64,000 nucleotides of DNA from an uncultured Croceitalea sp. GTDB lineage: Bacteria > Bacteroidota > Bacteroidia > Flavobacteriales > Flavobacteriaceae. The position numbers and the translations under genes were made by a program. Shown one piece after another: positions 27,656-37,212 of the stretch. The notes beneath the pieces were generated by a model. That model was given only the letters and a program-made list of their open reading frames with translations, ran no database searches and was not told the origin of the DNA. Each line of letters opens with the position of its first letter. Within the stretch, counting starts at the first letter, position 1. The stretch is taken from contig CANNDD010000009.1 in NCBI GenBank assembly GCA_947503285.1, positions 1 to 64,000 on the forward strand, given 5' to 3'.

Positions 27656-29065
27656 CTAGTTCATCGTATCTGGAAGCATGACTTGGTTCAATACGTGAAT
27701 GACGCCATTGTCGGCTTGCACATCGACAACGATGATTCCGATACCGGTGTTACCGGCTCCATCGGTTACATCGGCTATATTGTCACCAGTACCGGGCAAG
27801 TTGATGGTAATGATATCACCTTCTAAAGTTTCAGGCATGATACCATCGGTTAAATCAGTAGAACGTATGTTCTGATTGGCATTGGCGCCTCCTAGAACAT
27901 GATGCTGAAGCACACTGGTCAATAATCCGGCATCAATGTCGGTTACCTCATTCCATTCCATATTCGTATCCAATAAGGCTTGAAAGGCATCAGCAGTAGG
28001 GGCAAAAACCGTGAATGGCCCTTCACCACTTAATATCGATACAAAATCAGTATCAGGGGTACCGTCCGTCAAGGCTGTCACCAATGGGGCAAACGTAGGG
28101 TCTGCAACAGCAAAAGTAACGACTGTTGGTAGATCGATTACGGCGTCCACGGCATGAACCACACCATTTACGGCTACTACGTCTGCGATGGCCACATTAC
28201 TACTTGCATTGATGCTAACACCACTATCAACGCTGATATATTGACTTAGATTATCTCCGTCGGCATTCGTTGCCGCTGTTGAAACGTACATGTTCATTAA
28301 TTCATCTGAGAATGCTGCGGTACCAGGAATTACGTGATATGCCAATACGGAATTGATATCGTTACCGTTCGGGTTTGTAAAGGCTGAAAACGCGTCATTT
28401 ATAGGTGCAAATACGGTGAAATCGGTAGTGGTATCCGATAGTAGGGTTGTAAACGTGGTATTGTCGTCAGCAGTCAATGCACCCACCAGGCTCGACAACG
28501 CGCCATTGGCCACAGCATGGTCTACGATGGTAGGTAGGCCAATAACGCCATCTACAATATGTACGACACCATTGTCGGCTTCATTATCGGCACTGGTAAC
28601 AGTGGCCACACCATTGATTTCAACGCCAGAGGAAGTATCGACATACAAACTTAGGTTTCTGCCATCTGCACCGGCAGTGGATAGGCTTGAGATATAGCCC
28701 GTAGTCAAGTTAGTGGATAAATTTGTGCCACTTACGACATGGTTCAATAATACTTGGGTTAGTACATCGTTGGGAATATCATCTAAAGAACTGAAGTTAT
28801 TTGCTGCTAAAAAAGCGGCAAAGGCCTCGTCGGTCGGGGCAAACACGGTAAAAGGTCCATCGCCCTCTAGGGTTTCCACTAGGTTTGCTGCTGTCAAGGC
28901 CTGTGCCAAAACGTTCAAATTGGCACTGGCAGCCAAGTCAATAATGGTGGTGGTCTCCTCTTCAGGGGGATTCGTTGGGCCATTGTCATCGTCATCAGAA
29001 CATGAGATGAACAAGAACACGGCAAATAGGGTACTAAATTTTAAAAAATTCGATACGATTTTCAT
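27656..29065 (-). CDS. Three-fasciclin-domain lipoprotein
   Basis: The 469-residue protein has a lipoprotein signal (lipobox at FISC, residues 19-22) and an Asp/Glu/Pro-rich linker. Three FAS1 domains follow at about residues 42-175, 176-310 and 311-465. Each carries the H1 FTVFAP motif and the closing H2 motif (GVVHIVDGVI, GVVHAVDAVI, GVIHVLNQVM). FAS1 domains mediate adhesion or matrix binding; the protein is probably exposed on the outer membrane. The acidic, Asn/Asp/Thr-rich composition is usual for secreted marine proteins. Upstream lie several copies of TGTTTAACA, suggesting regulation. Confidence 0.87.
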   Translation of the reverse strand: MKIVSNFLKFSTLFAVFLFISCSDDDDNGPTNPPEEETTTIIDLAASANLNVLAQALTAANLVETLEGDGPFTVFAPTDEAFAAFLAANNFSSLDDIPNDVLTQVLLNHVVSGTNLSTNLTTGYISSLSTAGADGRNLSLYVDTSSGVEINGVATVTSADNEADNGVVHIVDGVIGLPTIVDHAVANGALSSLVGALTADDNTTFTTLLSDTTTDFTVFAPINDAFSAFTNPNGNDINSVLAYHVIPGTAAFSDELMNMYVSTAATNADGDNLSQYISVDSGVSINASSNVAIADVVAVNGVVHAVDAVIDLPTVVTFAVADPTFAPLVTALTDGTPDTDFVSILSGEGPFTVFAPTADAFQALLDTNMEWNEVTDIDAGLLTSVLQHHVLGGANANQNIRSTDLTDGIMPETLEGDIITINLPGTGDNIADVTDGAGNTGIGIIVVDVQADNGVIHVLNQVMLPDTMN

Positions 29066-29083
29066 AATAATGATTTAATTAAT

Positions 29084-29254
29084 TGTTTAACAAAAAGCTG
29101 AATTGTTTGAACTTTTTAAATACTGATATTCAATTACTTAACTTAAATCTTAATGTAAATGATTGATATACAGTTTTATAAAAAATACAATAGAAAGATA
29201 TCTTGTTTAATAATAGGTTGCTTTTGTTAAACATTATTTAATAAATGTTTAACA
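29084..29254. promoter_or_regulatory. Three TGTTTAACA/TGTTAAACA motifs upstream of the fasciclin gene
   Basis: TGTTTAACA at 29084-29092 lies 18 bases upstream of the fasciclin ATG. A second copy in inverted order forms a perfect palindrome at 29225-29254: TGTTAAACATT, 8-base centre, AATGTTTAACA. TGTTAAACA is the reverse complement of TGTTTAACA, so all three are the same 9-mer. Such repeated motifs suggest binding by an unidentified regulator. The rest of the 29066-29441 gap is AT-rich and holds no gene I can support. Confidence 0.4.
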
Positions 29255-29441
29255 TTTCATGTCAAAAGAAAAACAAAATAGCAACCACTTTTAGTATGAA
29301 CAAACGGCCATATGATATTGGTTTTCAGTGCAAATACCCGCTGTTGGGTTTATTCCACCATGGTCGGTAAACATTTCGATAAAGTATCTTAATTAGTATT
29401 TTGTTAAGTAATCTTCGATGTATGCTACACAACGCTTTTTG

Positions 29442-29449
29442 TATTTTTG
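29442..29449 (+). promoter_or_regulatory. TAnnTTTG promoter box of mnmA
   Basis: TATTTTTG is an exact TAnnTTTG, 19 bases before the mnmA ATG. A TTCG at 29414-29417 stands 24 bases upstream; it is a poor -33 box. Confidence 0.45.
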
Positions 29450-29468
29450 CGGTATATTTTATAGAATC

Positions 29469-30662
29469 ATGGGAAAGAAAGTAGTAGTAGGGCTTTCTGG
29501 GGGAGTAGACTCCAGTGTTACCGCATATTTGCTGAAAGAGCAGGGATATGACGTGATAGGCCTTTTTATGAAAAATTGGCATGATGACTCTGTAACCATT
29601 TCTGACGAGTGCCCTTGGTTGGAAGATAGTAATGACGCGCTAATAGTGGCCGAGAAATTGGGTATTCCCTTTCAAACGGTGGATTTAAGTACGGAATACA
29701 AGGAACGAATCGTTGATTATATGTTCAACGAATACGAGCGTGGACGTACGCCAAATCCTGATGTGCTCTGTAATCGGGAAATCAAGTTTGATGTTTTTTT
29801 AAAAATAGCATTGGATTTGGGTGCCGATTATGTTGCTACGGGCCATTATTGTAGAAAAGGGGTATTGAAAAACGATGATGGTACTGAAACGTACCAGTTA
29901 TTGGCCGGGGTGGATGGTACCAAAGACCAGTCTTATTTTTTGTGCCAATTGTCACAAGAACAATTGGGGAAGACTCTTTTTCCTATTGGGGGATTGCTAA
30001 AATCTGAAGTTCGAAAAATAGCCGCTGAGAACGATTTGGTCACTGCCGATAAAAAAGACTCCCAAGGGCTATGTTTTATAGGCAAGGTTCGATTACCCGA
30101 TTTTTTACAGCAAAAGTTGAAACCTAGATTAGGTTCAATAGTTGAAATTCCGGCTGATGCACCCCAATATGATACTGGCGTGCCCCTATTTAACGACAAA
30201 TTACATGAGCTTGAACATCATGCTACCAAATACTCCTATGCGCTTTCAGATGGAAAGGTCGTAGGTAAACATCAGGGTGCCCACTACTTTACGACGGGTC
30301 AGCGAAAGGGTTTGGACGTTGGGGGAACCCCAGAACCTTTATTTGTGATAAGTACCGATGTCGATGAAAATATTATTTACACGGGTCAGGGCAAATCACA
30401 TCCAGGTCTGTTACGACGTACCTTGTTCATAACGGATAATGACTTACATTGGGTACGAAGGGACTTGGAATTGGAGGTGGACGGTACTATGGAAGTGCAA
30501 GCAAGGATACGATATCGACAACCCTTGCAAAAAGCCGTCTTGTATAGAATAGAAGGTGGACTGTATGTTGATTTTGAAGAAAAACAATCCGCAATCACGG
30601 AAGGTCAGTTTGCTGCATGGTATATTGGTGAGGAATTGATTGGTTCGGGAGTCATATCTTAG
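29469..30662 (+). CDS. mnmA: tRNA-specific 2-thiouridylase MnmA
   Basis: A 397-residue enzyme with the PP-loop motif [15 protein letters not shown] at its N-terminus, the first catalytic cysteine in [12 protein letters not shown] and the second in [10 protein letters not shown], and the C-terminal beta-barrel and ribose-binding domains. It thiolates uridine-34 of tRNA-Lys, Glu and Gln with ATP. The frame opens at 29418, but the ATG at 29469 begins the canonical sequence. It is probably cotranscribed with the nitronate monooxygenase-like gene four bases downstream. Confidence 0.95.
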   Translation: MGKKVVVGLSGGVDSSVTAYLLKEQGYDVIGLFMKNWHDDSVTISDECPWLEDSNDALIVAEKLGIPFQTVDLSTEYKERIVDYMFNEYERGRTPNPDVLCNREIKFDVFLKIALDLGADYVATGHYCRKGVLKNDDGTETYQLLAGVDGTKDQSYFLCQLSQEQLGKTLFPIGGLLKSEVRKIAAENDLVTADKKDSQGLCFIGKVRLPDFLQQKLKPRLGSIVEIPADAPQYDTGVPLFNDKLHELEHHATKYSYALSDGKVVGKHQGAHYFTTGQRKGLDVGGTPEPLFVISTDVDENIIYTGQGKSHPGLLRRTLFITDNDLHWVRRDLELEVDGTMEVQARIRYRQPLQKAVLYRIEGGLYVDFEEKQSAITEGQFAAWYIGEELIGSGVIS

Positions 30663-30666
30663 CGAA

Positions 30667-31599
30667 ATGCAAAATAGAATCACCACCCTTTTCGGAATAC
30701 GCTATCCCATTGTCCAAGCAGGAATGATATGGGCAAGTGGCTGGCGATTGGCGTCTGCCGTTTCAAATGCCGGGGGGCTAGGACTACTGGGCGCCGGAAG
30801 CATGTATCCCGAAGTTTTACGCGAACATATTCAAAAATGTAAACAAGCTACTGACAAACCCTTTGGAGTCAATGTTCCGATGCTCTATCCTGATATCGAA
30901 AAATTAATGGGGATTATCATAGATGAGGGGGTTAAAATTGTTTTTACCTCCGCTGGTAACCCAAAAACCTGGACTTCCCATTTAAAAGAAAAAGGAATTA
31001 CGGTGGTTCATGTGGTCAGTAGTGTGAAGTTTGCGTTGAAAGCACAAGAGGCCGGTGTCGATGCCATTGTTGCCGAAGGTTTTGAAGCTGGTGGCCATAA
31101 TGGCCGTGACGAGACCACCACTTTGGTTTTGATTCCGGCAGTAAAAGAAAAAGTGAGCATTCCTTTAATCGCTGCTGGTGGCATTGCCACTGGGCGCCAA
31201 ATGTTGGCCGCGATGGTGTTAGGGGCAGATGGTGTTCAGGTTGGTAGTAGGTTTGTGGCGAGTGAAGAAGCCTCATCACACCCTTCGTTCAAAAATGAGG
31301 TTGTCAATGCCAAAGAAGGTGATACCCAGCTCACTTTAAAGGAATTGGCGCCGGTACGATTGCTTAAGAACAAGTTTTACCATGAGGTACAACAAGCCTA
31401 TGCCGAAGGTGCCTCTGTAGCACAGTTAAAAGAAGTCTTGGGCCGCGCAAGGGCCAAAAAAGGGATGTTCGAAGGTGATCTTGATGAGGGTGAACTTGAA
31501 ATTGGCCAGGTTTCCGCATTAATCCATAAGATTAAACCGGCAGAAACCATTGTAAAGGAACTTATCGCTGATTTTGAAAAAGCGAAGGAAACAGTTTGA
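30667..31599 (+). CDS. Nitronate monooxygenase-like FMN enzyme (NPD family)
   Basis: A 310-residue TIM barrel. Signatures include PIVQAGMIWASGWRLASAVSNAGGLG (FMN site) in the first 50 residues, PFGVNVPML, the VAEGFEAGGHNG block that holds the His of the nitronate monooxygenase group, and IAAGGIATGRQML...DGVQVGSRF binding the FMN phosphate. The family includes nitronate monooxygenases and FabK-like enoyl-ACP reductases, and the two cannot be separated safely by eye. The start ATG at 30667 is four bases after mnmA. Confidence 0.8.
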   Translation: MQNRITTLFGIRYPIVQAGMIWASGWRLASAVSNAGGLGLLGAGSMYPEVLREHIQKCKQATDKPFGVNVPMLYPDIEKLMGIIIDEGVKIVFTSAGNPKTWTSHLKEKGITVVHVVSSVKFALKAQEAGVDAIVAEGFEAGGHNGRDETTTLVLIPAVKEKVSIPLIAAGGIATGRQMLAAMVLGADGVQVGSRFVASEEASSHPSFKNEVVNAKEGDTQLTLKELAPVRLLKNKFYHEVQQAYAEGASVAQLKEVLGRARAKKGMFEGDLDEGELEIGQVSALIHKIKPAETIVKELIADFEKAKETV

Positions 31600-31746
31600 G
31601 TGCCTTTTTGGATTTATGGCTCAACCCTTATGTTTTTAGTCACAATCTACGCTGATTTTAACATCATCATAAAATCTAAAAGTTATGCTTAAAATGTTTT
31701 TGGGGTACTACCAAATAAAACGATTTTTATAGTTCATTGAAAATGA

Positions 31747-32853
31747 CTATTTCTTTTTTCCTACCGATTCTTGAAGGAAGATAAGCAGGTTTTCAGCAAA
31801 ACCAGAAGAAAACAACGTATCCCCATTTGTCAAAATCACCATTCCAAATCCTTTTTCTGGATAAAAGTGTGTCCAAGCCTGAAAATCACCATTATCCCCG
31901 GTATGGAAAAACCTCAATCCGTCCGGTGTTTGCTTTGTAAAAGAAAGTAAACTTCTGTGTGTATTGGTATCAGGAAATAGCGGCATTTCAATTTGTGGTC
32001 TTAACAATTCGTCAAAAGTCTTTCCATCTAAAATCTCCCTTTGATTTAATGCCATTAAAAACCGTGCATAAGCATCAGAGGTTGAATACAAAGAGTAGGA
32101 AGAGGCAAAAAGATTCGGACCTTGTTCAACGAAAAAGGGAAATGCGTTTTGATATGTATTATTGGTCGGTTTACCATCTATATGTCCATAAGCCTTTTTA
32201 TGTTCATATCTTTTTGACCATGTAAAGCTGAAATTGGTTAGTCCTAATGGTTCAGCTACTTCTTTTTTAAAAATACGGTCTAAGCCCTTATCATCAGTTT
32301 CAAGTAAGTGCAAAAGTACATTCTTTAGATACTCATAGCCTTCGCCCGAATAGCCATATTCACTTCCTGGTTCGAATTTTAACTTAAGACTATCATTTGC
32401 CTTAGGGCGCCAATTCGGAAATCCTGTTGAATGGCAAAGCACCATCCTAGCGGTGATTTTTTTGTATCTATCGTCGTAACTTATATCGGGGTTTGGTAGA
32501 TAGGTGTAGAGGGGGCGATCTAAATCTAAAATACCTTTTTGTACCTGATGAAGCACAAAAAATGAAAACACGGGCTTTGATAATGACGCTACCTCATAAA
32601 CCGTTTCATTGTCAACTTTTTGGGCATCGTTTGCATTTTTCTTTCCGAAATGCCCGCTATAGACAATACTGTGATCATTTATAATTGATATAGAAACACC
32701 TATGATATTGGAAGAATCTAGCGCTGAGCGAATGAATCCGTCAATTTGATCAGCGTTTAATACTGTGTTTTTAATCGTTCTGATCGTTTCTTTATCCTGT
32801 TGACACGAAGAAAATCCAATAAGTGCAAAGACTAGGCATACCTTTAAGTTCAT
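31747..32853 (-). CDS. Serine hydrolase lipoprotein (beta-lactamase/class C fold)
   Basis: The 368-residue protein has a lipoprotein signal (lipobox near FSSC, residues 14-17). It carries the three motifs of class C beta-lactamase-like enzymes: SxxK as SLSK (EVASLSKPVFSF), the Tyr motif as YSG (GYSGEGYEYL, where the usual Asn is Gly) and the third motif HTG (FFHTGDNG). Such proteins include D-aminopeptidases and esterases, so activity on antibiotics cannot be claimed. It is one of two related genes in the 31.7-37.2 kb region. No promoter match was found. Confidence 0.83.
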   Translation of the reverse strand: MNLKVCLVFALIGFSSCQQDKETIRTIKNTVLNADQIDGFIRSALDSSNIIGVSISIINDHSIVYSGHFGKKNANDAQKVDNETVYEVASLSKPVFSFFVLHQVQKGILDLDRPLYTYLPNPDISYDDRYKKITARMVLCHSTGFPNWRPKANDSLKLKFEPGSEYGYSGEGYEYLKNVLLHLLETDDKGLDRIFKKEVAEPLGLTNFSFTWSKRYEHKKAYGHIDGKPTNNTYQNAFPFFVEQGPNLFASSYSLYSTSDAYARFLMALNQREILDGKTFDELLRPQIEMPLFPDTNTHRSLLSFTKQTPDGLRFFHTGDNGDFQAWTHFYPEKGFGMVILTNGDTLFSSGFAENLLIFLQESVGKKK

Positions 32854-32993
32854 TCATATTCTTTTTAAGGTAGATTTAATTGTAGACGATTAAGCCCCAT
32901 AAATGTTACTTACTTTTAATAAGGTTGTAACAATTATTTGATTTTCTCCAATGCATTGATTTTTATAGGGGATACATGCTGCACCTTTCTTTT

Positions 32994-34451
32994 TTACCTT
33001 TTCACGTCTTTAATCAGCTTCGTGATATATTCTAGCTCAACATCCTTTTTGTCCATCCAATCTTCCAATGTTGGCCTAATACGAATATCTGGTATGGTAC
33101 CCCTACCAAAATTGGTGTTTGGATCCACGGCATTGGTGTACTTGTTTAGGGGTATGGTAATTTGCATATCGTCGTTTATGGTTGATGTTGGCATTAGGCC
33201 ACTCGTATTGCCTTGATAACCGCCTCCTGTTTCCGTACCGATTACTTTAGCTTTTTTGTTATAAGACAATATTGCCACAACGTCGGCACATGAAGACATA
33301 CAAAACCCATTGGTAATCAGATACACATTTCCCTTATAATTGTGCTTGGCAGGTTTTTGAATTTTATAATAGTTAAATTCTTTTGTAAGCCACCACCGAC
33401 TTCCCCTCCAATGATATGAAGAATCTTTTAAGACGGGCTTTTTATAGAATAAACGTGAAAAACCTTTGACTTGCGCTGCGATGTCCTTGGTTGTCTCAAT
33501 TTTTTCCCAATACCGAAAGGGCTGTTCAAAAAAATAGGAAGCAAGTTTTACTGCATTCCCATCTGTTCCACCGGTGTTGTTTCTTAAGTCGATGATTACA
33601 TGTTCTATTTGTTTCTGATTGAGTTGTTTAAAGGTGTTTTTAATAAACTTGTCAAAATTTTGATCGTTCTTCTTTATGGTCGATTTTGCAAAAGAGCGTA
33701 CTGTGAGCAATCCTATATTATTAGTAATCTTTAGGTTAAGTTGATTTTCGTTTTCCCTCTCGAGTGTTTCGAACGTAGGAAATACATCGTTCGACACGCC
33801 CGTTAAATTATATACCTTTCTTAATCCTTTAGTGCGGGCCTCTATTTCAAACCGGTTTGTAGTGCTTATCATACTTCGATACCAAAGTGCAAATCGATAA
33901 TTCAGCAATAAGGTCTTTAAGGTTTGATTGTATCCATCAGAGGGTATGGCATTATAAAGCGTTTCAAGAATCGCAGCGATGGATTGGCCATTAATGGCAA
34001 GAATTTCACTCTTTAACGGAATTGTTTCATTTTTGGCGTAATTCTTTGTTACAAAAGCCCGTTTTTCATCATCTATAAAGACTTCAATAGGAATTAGTTT
34101 CAAAGAATCATTTAGGGTGTTCTGATTCGCTTCAGATAACTCGATGGATGTATGTAAGCAGCCAATTTTAGCGAATAGGGGCTTTAATAACCGGTAATAT
34201 GTTAAGGGGTTAATGGAGTCTGTAACCGTTGTAAATGTTGAATCGATCAAAAAATCGAATTCTCGTTTATCCGTATAGCGATACATGCCTGGGTGCCCCG
34301 AACCTATTCCTTCCATAAGTTCTTTTACCTGTATGTTTAGACTATCTGGGGCGTATTTTTTTTGGAATACATCTACTTTTGCGTCTTGCGCAACAGTGTA
34401 TAAGGGCATTGTGAGGGCAAAAAAACCAAAAATCAGTATTATTTTTTTCAT
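32994..34451 (-). CDS. S41 family peptidase (C-terminal processing peptidase-like)
   Basis: About 485 residues with a signal peptide (MKKIILIFGFFALTMPL), an N-terminal helical part, and an S41 core: VIIDLRNNTGGTDGNAVKLA, then TNGFCMSSCADVVAILSY with the putative nucleophile Ser, and ETGGGYQGNTSG and PDIRIRPT near the end. No canonical PDZ domain is evident. The catalytic lysine position cannot be assigned by eye. The group is exported and digests peptides. The ATG at 34466 gives five extra residues; the ATG at 34451 suits the signal peptide. Confidence 0.82.
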   Translation of the reverse strand: MKKIILIFGFFALTMPLYTVAQDAKVDVFQKKYAPDSLNIQVKELMEGIGSGHPGMYRYTDKREFDFLIDSTFTTVTDSINPLTYYRLLKPLFAKIGCLHTSIELSEANQNTLNDSLKLIPIEVFIDDEKRAFVTKNYAKNETIPLKSEILAINGQSIAAILETLYNAIPSDGYNQTLKTLLLNYRFALWYRSMISTTNRFEIEARTKGLRKVYNLTGVSNDVFPTFETLERENENQLNLKITNNIGLLTVRSFAKSTIKKNDQNFDKFIKNTFKQLNQKQIEHVIIDLRNNTGGTDGNAVKLASYFFEQPFRYWEKIETTKDIAAQVKGFSRLFYKKPVLKDSSYHWRGSRWWLTKEFNYYKIQKPAKHNYKGNVYLITNGFCMSSCADVVAILSYNKKAKVIGTETGGGYQGNTSGLMPTSTINDDMQITIPLNKYTNAVDPNTNFGRGTIPDIRIRPTLEDWMDKKDVELEYITKLIKDVKR

Positions 34452-34532
34452 GTCAGGTGATGTCATAAATTCTTTAGCACTTCTCGCGACAAAGAAATTA
34501 CTTCCATCCTGCTTTGTTTTGTCAATAATTGC

Positions 34533-35456
34533 CTATTTGGTATGATGTCTAAATGTCGAAGGCGTGATTCCCTCTATTTTTTTAAACGTTTTGCTGAGTA
34601 CAAAAACGTCGTTGAAACCACATAAATCGGCAATTTCCACTAAAGAGTGTTGTTTTTTTTCAATGTAGTGTTTTACCAAGTTTACTTTACAAATAAGATA
34701 GTATTGGTAAGGAGATTGAAAAAAAGTGGACTTAAAAATGCGAATAAGATGATACTTCGAAAGTCCCACATTGTTTGAAAGCAGGTCTAGGTTGAAATCA
34801 GAGCGTAGGTTACTGTGAATGTATTCTTTTGCCAATAGTGCTTTTTTATATAATTCTTCTCGCGTACTTCTTTTAACACGCATGATTTGATTGATATCGG
34901 TGTCAATATTTTTCTGCGATTGGATTAATTTTTCAGCAATCAGGTAATAGACTTCCTTCCGCAGGGGTTGTCCTTCTTCAACACTCGTTTTGATGGTGCC
35001 GGACAACTTTTGAAGTAATAGGCCCAAAGTATCACGATGATAAAAATTATTTTCAAAAAATTCAGGGCAAGCCATTGAATTCACGACCAAGCCTTTATCT
35101 AACAATTCTTCCGCTCCTGAGTTAAGTGTTTGATAGACCTCGGTAATCAATTTTTTCTCCAAAAAAATGGAAATGCCCTCTGATCCCTTTATGGGTTTTG
35201 TTTCAATCTCCCGTCCATCATTGATGATTAAATATTGTCCGGCCTTGGGCGCATATCTTTTCCCATCCAGAAAATAGAGTTCCTTTCCATCAAGAACATA
35301 TTTGATTGAAAAATTAGAGGTGTATGAAATGGATTCATTTGATTCATAGGCTACCGTGGAATAATAGATTTCGTTTAAGAAGCTTTCAGGAAAAAATGAC
35401 CTGTTGACCTTTTTATCGAAGCGCTTGACATTTTTTTGAAACAATGAATCAATCAT
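34533..35456 (-). CDS. AraC family transcriptional regulator
   Basis: A 307-residue protein with an N-terminal beta-rich sensor part and a C-terminal AraC double helix-turn-helix at about residues 205-305 (LDLLSNNVGLSKYHLIRIFKST..., then LVEIADLCGFNDVFVLSKTFKKIEG). It is 14 bases downstream of the broken serine hydrolase on the same strand and may have regulated that gene or the S41 peptidase. A near-consensus TAACTTTA lies on the minus strand at 35466-35473. Confidence 0.85.
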   Translation of the reverse strand: MIDSLFQKNVKRFDKKVNRSFFPESFLNEIYYSTVAYESNESISYTSNFSIKYVLDGKELYFLDGKRYAPKAGQYLIINDGREIETKPIKGSEGISIFLEKKLITEVYQTLNSGAEELLDKGLVVNSMACPEFFENNFYHRDTLGLLLQKLSGTIKTSVEEGQPLRKEVYYLIAEKLIQSQKNIDTDINQIMRVKRSTREELYKKALLAKEYIHSNLRSDFNLDLLSNNVGLSKYHLIRIFKSTFFQSPYQYYLICKVNLVKHYIEKKQHSLVEIADLCGFNDVFVLSKTFKKIEGITPSTFRHHTK

Positions 35457-35470
35457 TTTTAAATGTAAAG

Positions 35471-36718
35471 TTACTGATTAGCTTTATAGCTGTTCAACTC
35501 CGTTTCAAAGGCAATTAACGAATTCCAAATTGATTGGACCTCTGGCCAAAAGTTATCATCAAAATCTGAATCGGTATTGACCAATACAATTTTACCGGTT
35601 TCAGTTTTGGGATTGAAGTACATAGCGGTCACTACTCCGGGATCTGAACCATTATGTCCAATGACCTCATCTTTGATTTTAATGAATTCATTTGTGTATT
35701 CCATAAAAATTCCGAACCCTTCTTCAGTTTCCATATTTGAAAATTTATGTTTTTCAAATAATTTTTCATACCCATCTTGACTTAAAAGTGTACCGGTTCC
35801 CTTGTAACCTTTTATCAATTCGCTCAAAAACAGGCTTAAATCATTACATGACGTAATAAATCCGCCGTCTGCATAGGTTATCAAATCGTACTTGGCGATG
35901 ATCAATTCTTTATGGGCAAATAATCTAGAACGGTTTGTAGAATCAATATCTTCTGAAGACCAGCCGGAAGAAGTCATCTTCAGGGGGTTCAAGATATATT
36001 CTTTAGTAAAGGATTGGTAGTTTTGCTCCGTGGCAAACTCGATGACCAGTGCGCAAAGGGCAGAGGCGATATTGGAATATTCTCGTGCTTTACCTGGTTC
36101 TGCCGTTGAGAAAATTTCTTTTTTGTACCATTTCCCACTTTCGGTCAAGCTATTTTTTATAAAATCGATTAATGAAATTCTGACCTCTGGTTTGCTGAAC
36201 CAATCATATACCCCCTCGTTGTCATCATGTTCTGATTTTTCAAAAACATAAGATTTTGAATAAATCTCATCTAGATCACGAATTGATGAGGTGTCATAAG
36301 CGAGATGCTATATTAGTATTGGTTTTTTGGGATGATTGGGGTTATGAATTTCAAAAGGTAGGTAATCGTTAATGGGGTCATAAATAGTGAGCTTTCCCAA
36401 TTCTTGGGCTTTCATTAAAGCGATACCAATTAAGGTTTTTGAAATGGAAGCGATATTTTGGGTAGTATTTGAGGTATATCCCTTTTTTTGTTCAATATCG
36501 ATATATCCAAAACCCCTATTGTAAATTAATTCTGAATCATCGACCACGGCTGCACTAAACCCTACAATGGTGCCTTTATCAAAAGCAGATTGTAATTTTT
36601 GGGTCAAAGTGTCTTTTAGCATGAAAGGATCTTTTTCTAGATTTTTTATCGTTTCTTTTTTTTGATTGCAACCTAGTAGTATCGTAGAGAACAAAAGAAC
36701 TAGTAAAAGATTTTTCAT
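35471..36718 (-). pseudogene. Serine hydrolase lipoprotein interrupted by one in-frame TAG
   Basis: Two fragments lie in the same reading frame: codons 1-136, then an amber TAG at codon 137 (36308-36310), then the rest to codon 415. The first part has a lipobox (LLGC) and the SxxK motif SISK (S91, K94). The second has the YSN motif (AREYSNIAS) and the HNG motif (GHNGSDPG). All three active-site motifs of the beta-lactamase fold remain. The stop sits just before HLAYDTSSIRD, where relatives have HLLTHTSG-type sequence, so an Arg-to-stop change is likely. It is a pseudogene by a single substitution, a sequencing error, or a readthrough gene. Confidence 0.8.
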
Positions 36719-37175
36719 TTAAAGGCCAAACATAAGATTAGTTTTCTAAGTAACTTGCATACTCTTGTTCGGTGTTTTTGGGAATATAGTAATTACTTTT
36801 AAGAATGCTATGAAAGATGATCTTCGATAGCCCAGATGCTTTGATTGATTTAAAATTTATAGGTAGAAATCAATTCTTCGGGAGTAAGACTAATATAAGA
36901 ACATATGTGGTGATATATGTTTCTCTACAACGTTTTTCTCGTTGACTTTAAGCAAGTTATTTCTGCACACTACAACAAAGAATCTAAAAACGGATTTGAT
37001 TCAGGCGCAAAACCAATTTTAACCTTACGGTTGATGTAGATTAACTTATATAACTGTTAGTACGATGGAGAATTCTTGAAATATATTCTAACATCGGGCT
37101 ATGAGTAAGATAAGTAAGTGTTTTCTTTGACAAAGTCCGCGTTGTACGACAATTATCTTTTTTAGCTTGAATGCT
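36719..37175. other. Gene-poor stretch between the serine hydrolase pseudogene and a membrane-protein gene
   Basis: No complete gene is evident here. It is AT-rich, with no strong terminator hairpin or RNA gene visible. One short minus-strand frame within it (36850-36924) looks like the end of a Crp/Fnr-type regulator and is listed separately. The stretch lies at the right edge of the accessory-looking region. Confidence 0.6.
36850..36924 (-). pseudogene. Possible remnant of a Crp/Fnr-type regulator C-terminus
   Basis: On the minus strand, 24 codons end in TAA and read HICSYISLTPEELISTYKF at the end. This resembles the recognition-helix region of Bacteroidota Crp/Fnr regulators, which ends in the pattern I-x-S-Y-L-x-I-T-P-E-x-L. 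A TAG stop lies just upstream in this frame; the sequence upstream continues as VVEKHI in another frame. The rest of the gene cannot be traced. This is weak evidence and may be chance. Confidence 0.3.
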
Positions 37176-37204
37176 TTTGACTTCTACTGCTTTTTTTACC
37201 TTTA
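37176..37204 (+). promoter_or_regulatory. Near-consensus promoter of the small membrane-protein gene
   Basis: TTTG, a 17-base spacer, then TACCTTTA (one mismatch to TAnnTTTG), eight bases before the ATG at 37213. Both boxes and the spacing agree with the Bacteroidota pattern. Confidence 0.55.
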
Positions 37205-37212
37205 CGGCCATC

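Noticed and set aside
28353-29078. Open frames opposite the fasciclin gene
   Set aside because: Shadow frames caused by the repetitive, Thr/Val/Ala-rich coding sequence on the other strand.
29442-29460. Second start for mnmA at 29418
   Set aside because: The extra residues precede the PP-loop with no family match, and the promoter box lies inside that extension.
35471-36718. Two separate serine hydrolase genes or a frameshift
   Set aside because: Both halves are in one frame and the codon count is exact (53 codons from the TAG to the next Met), so a single stop is the only lesion needed.
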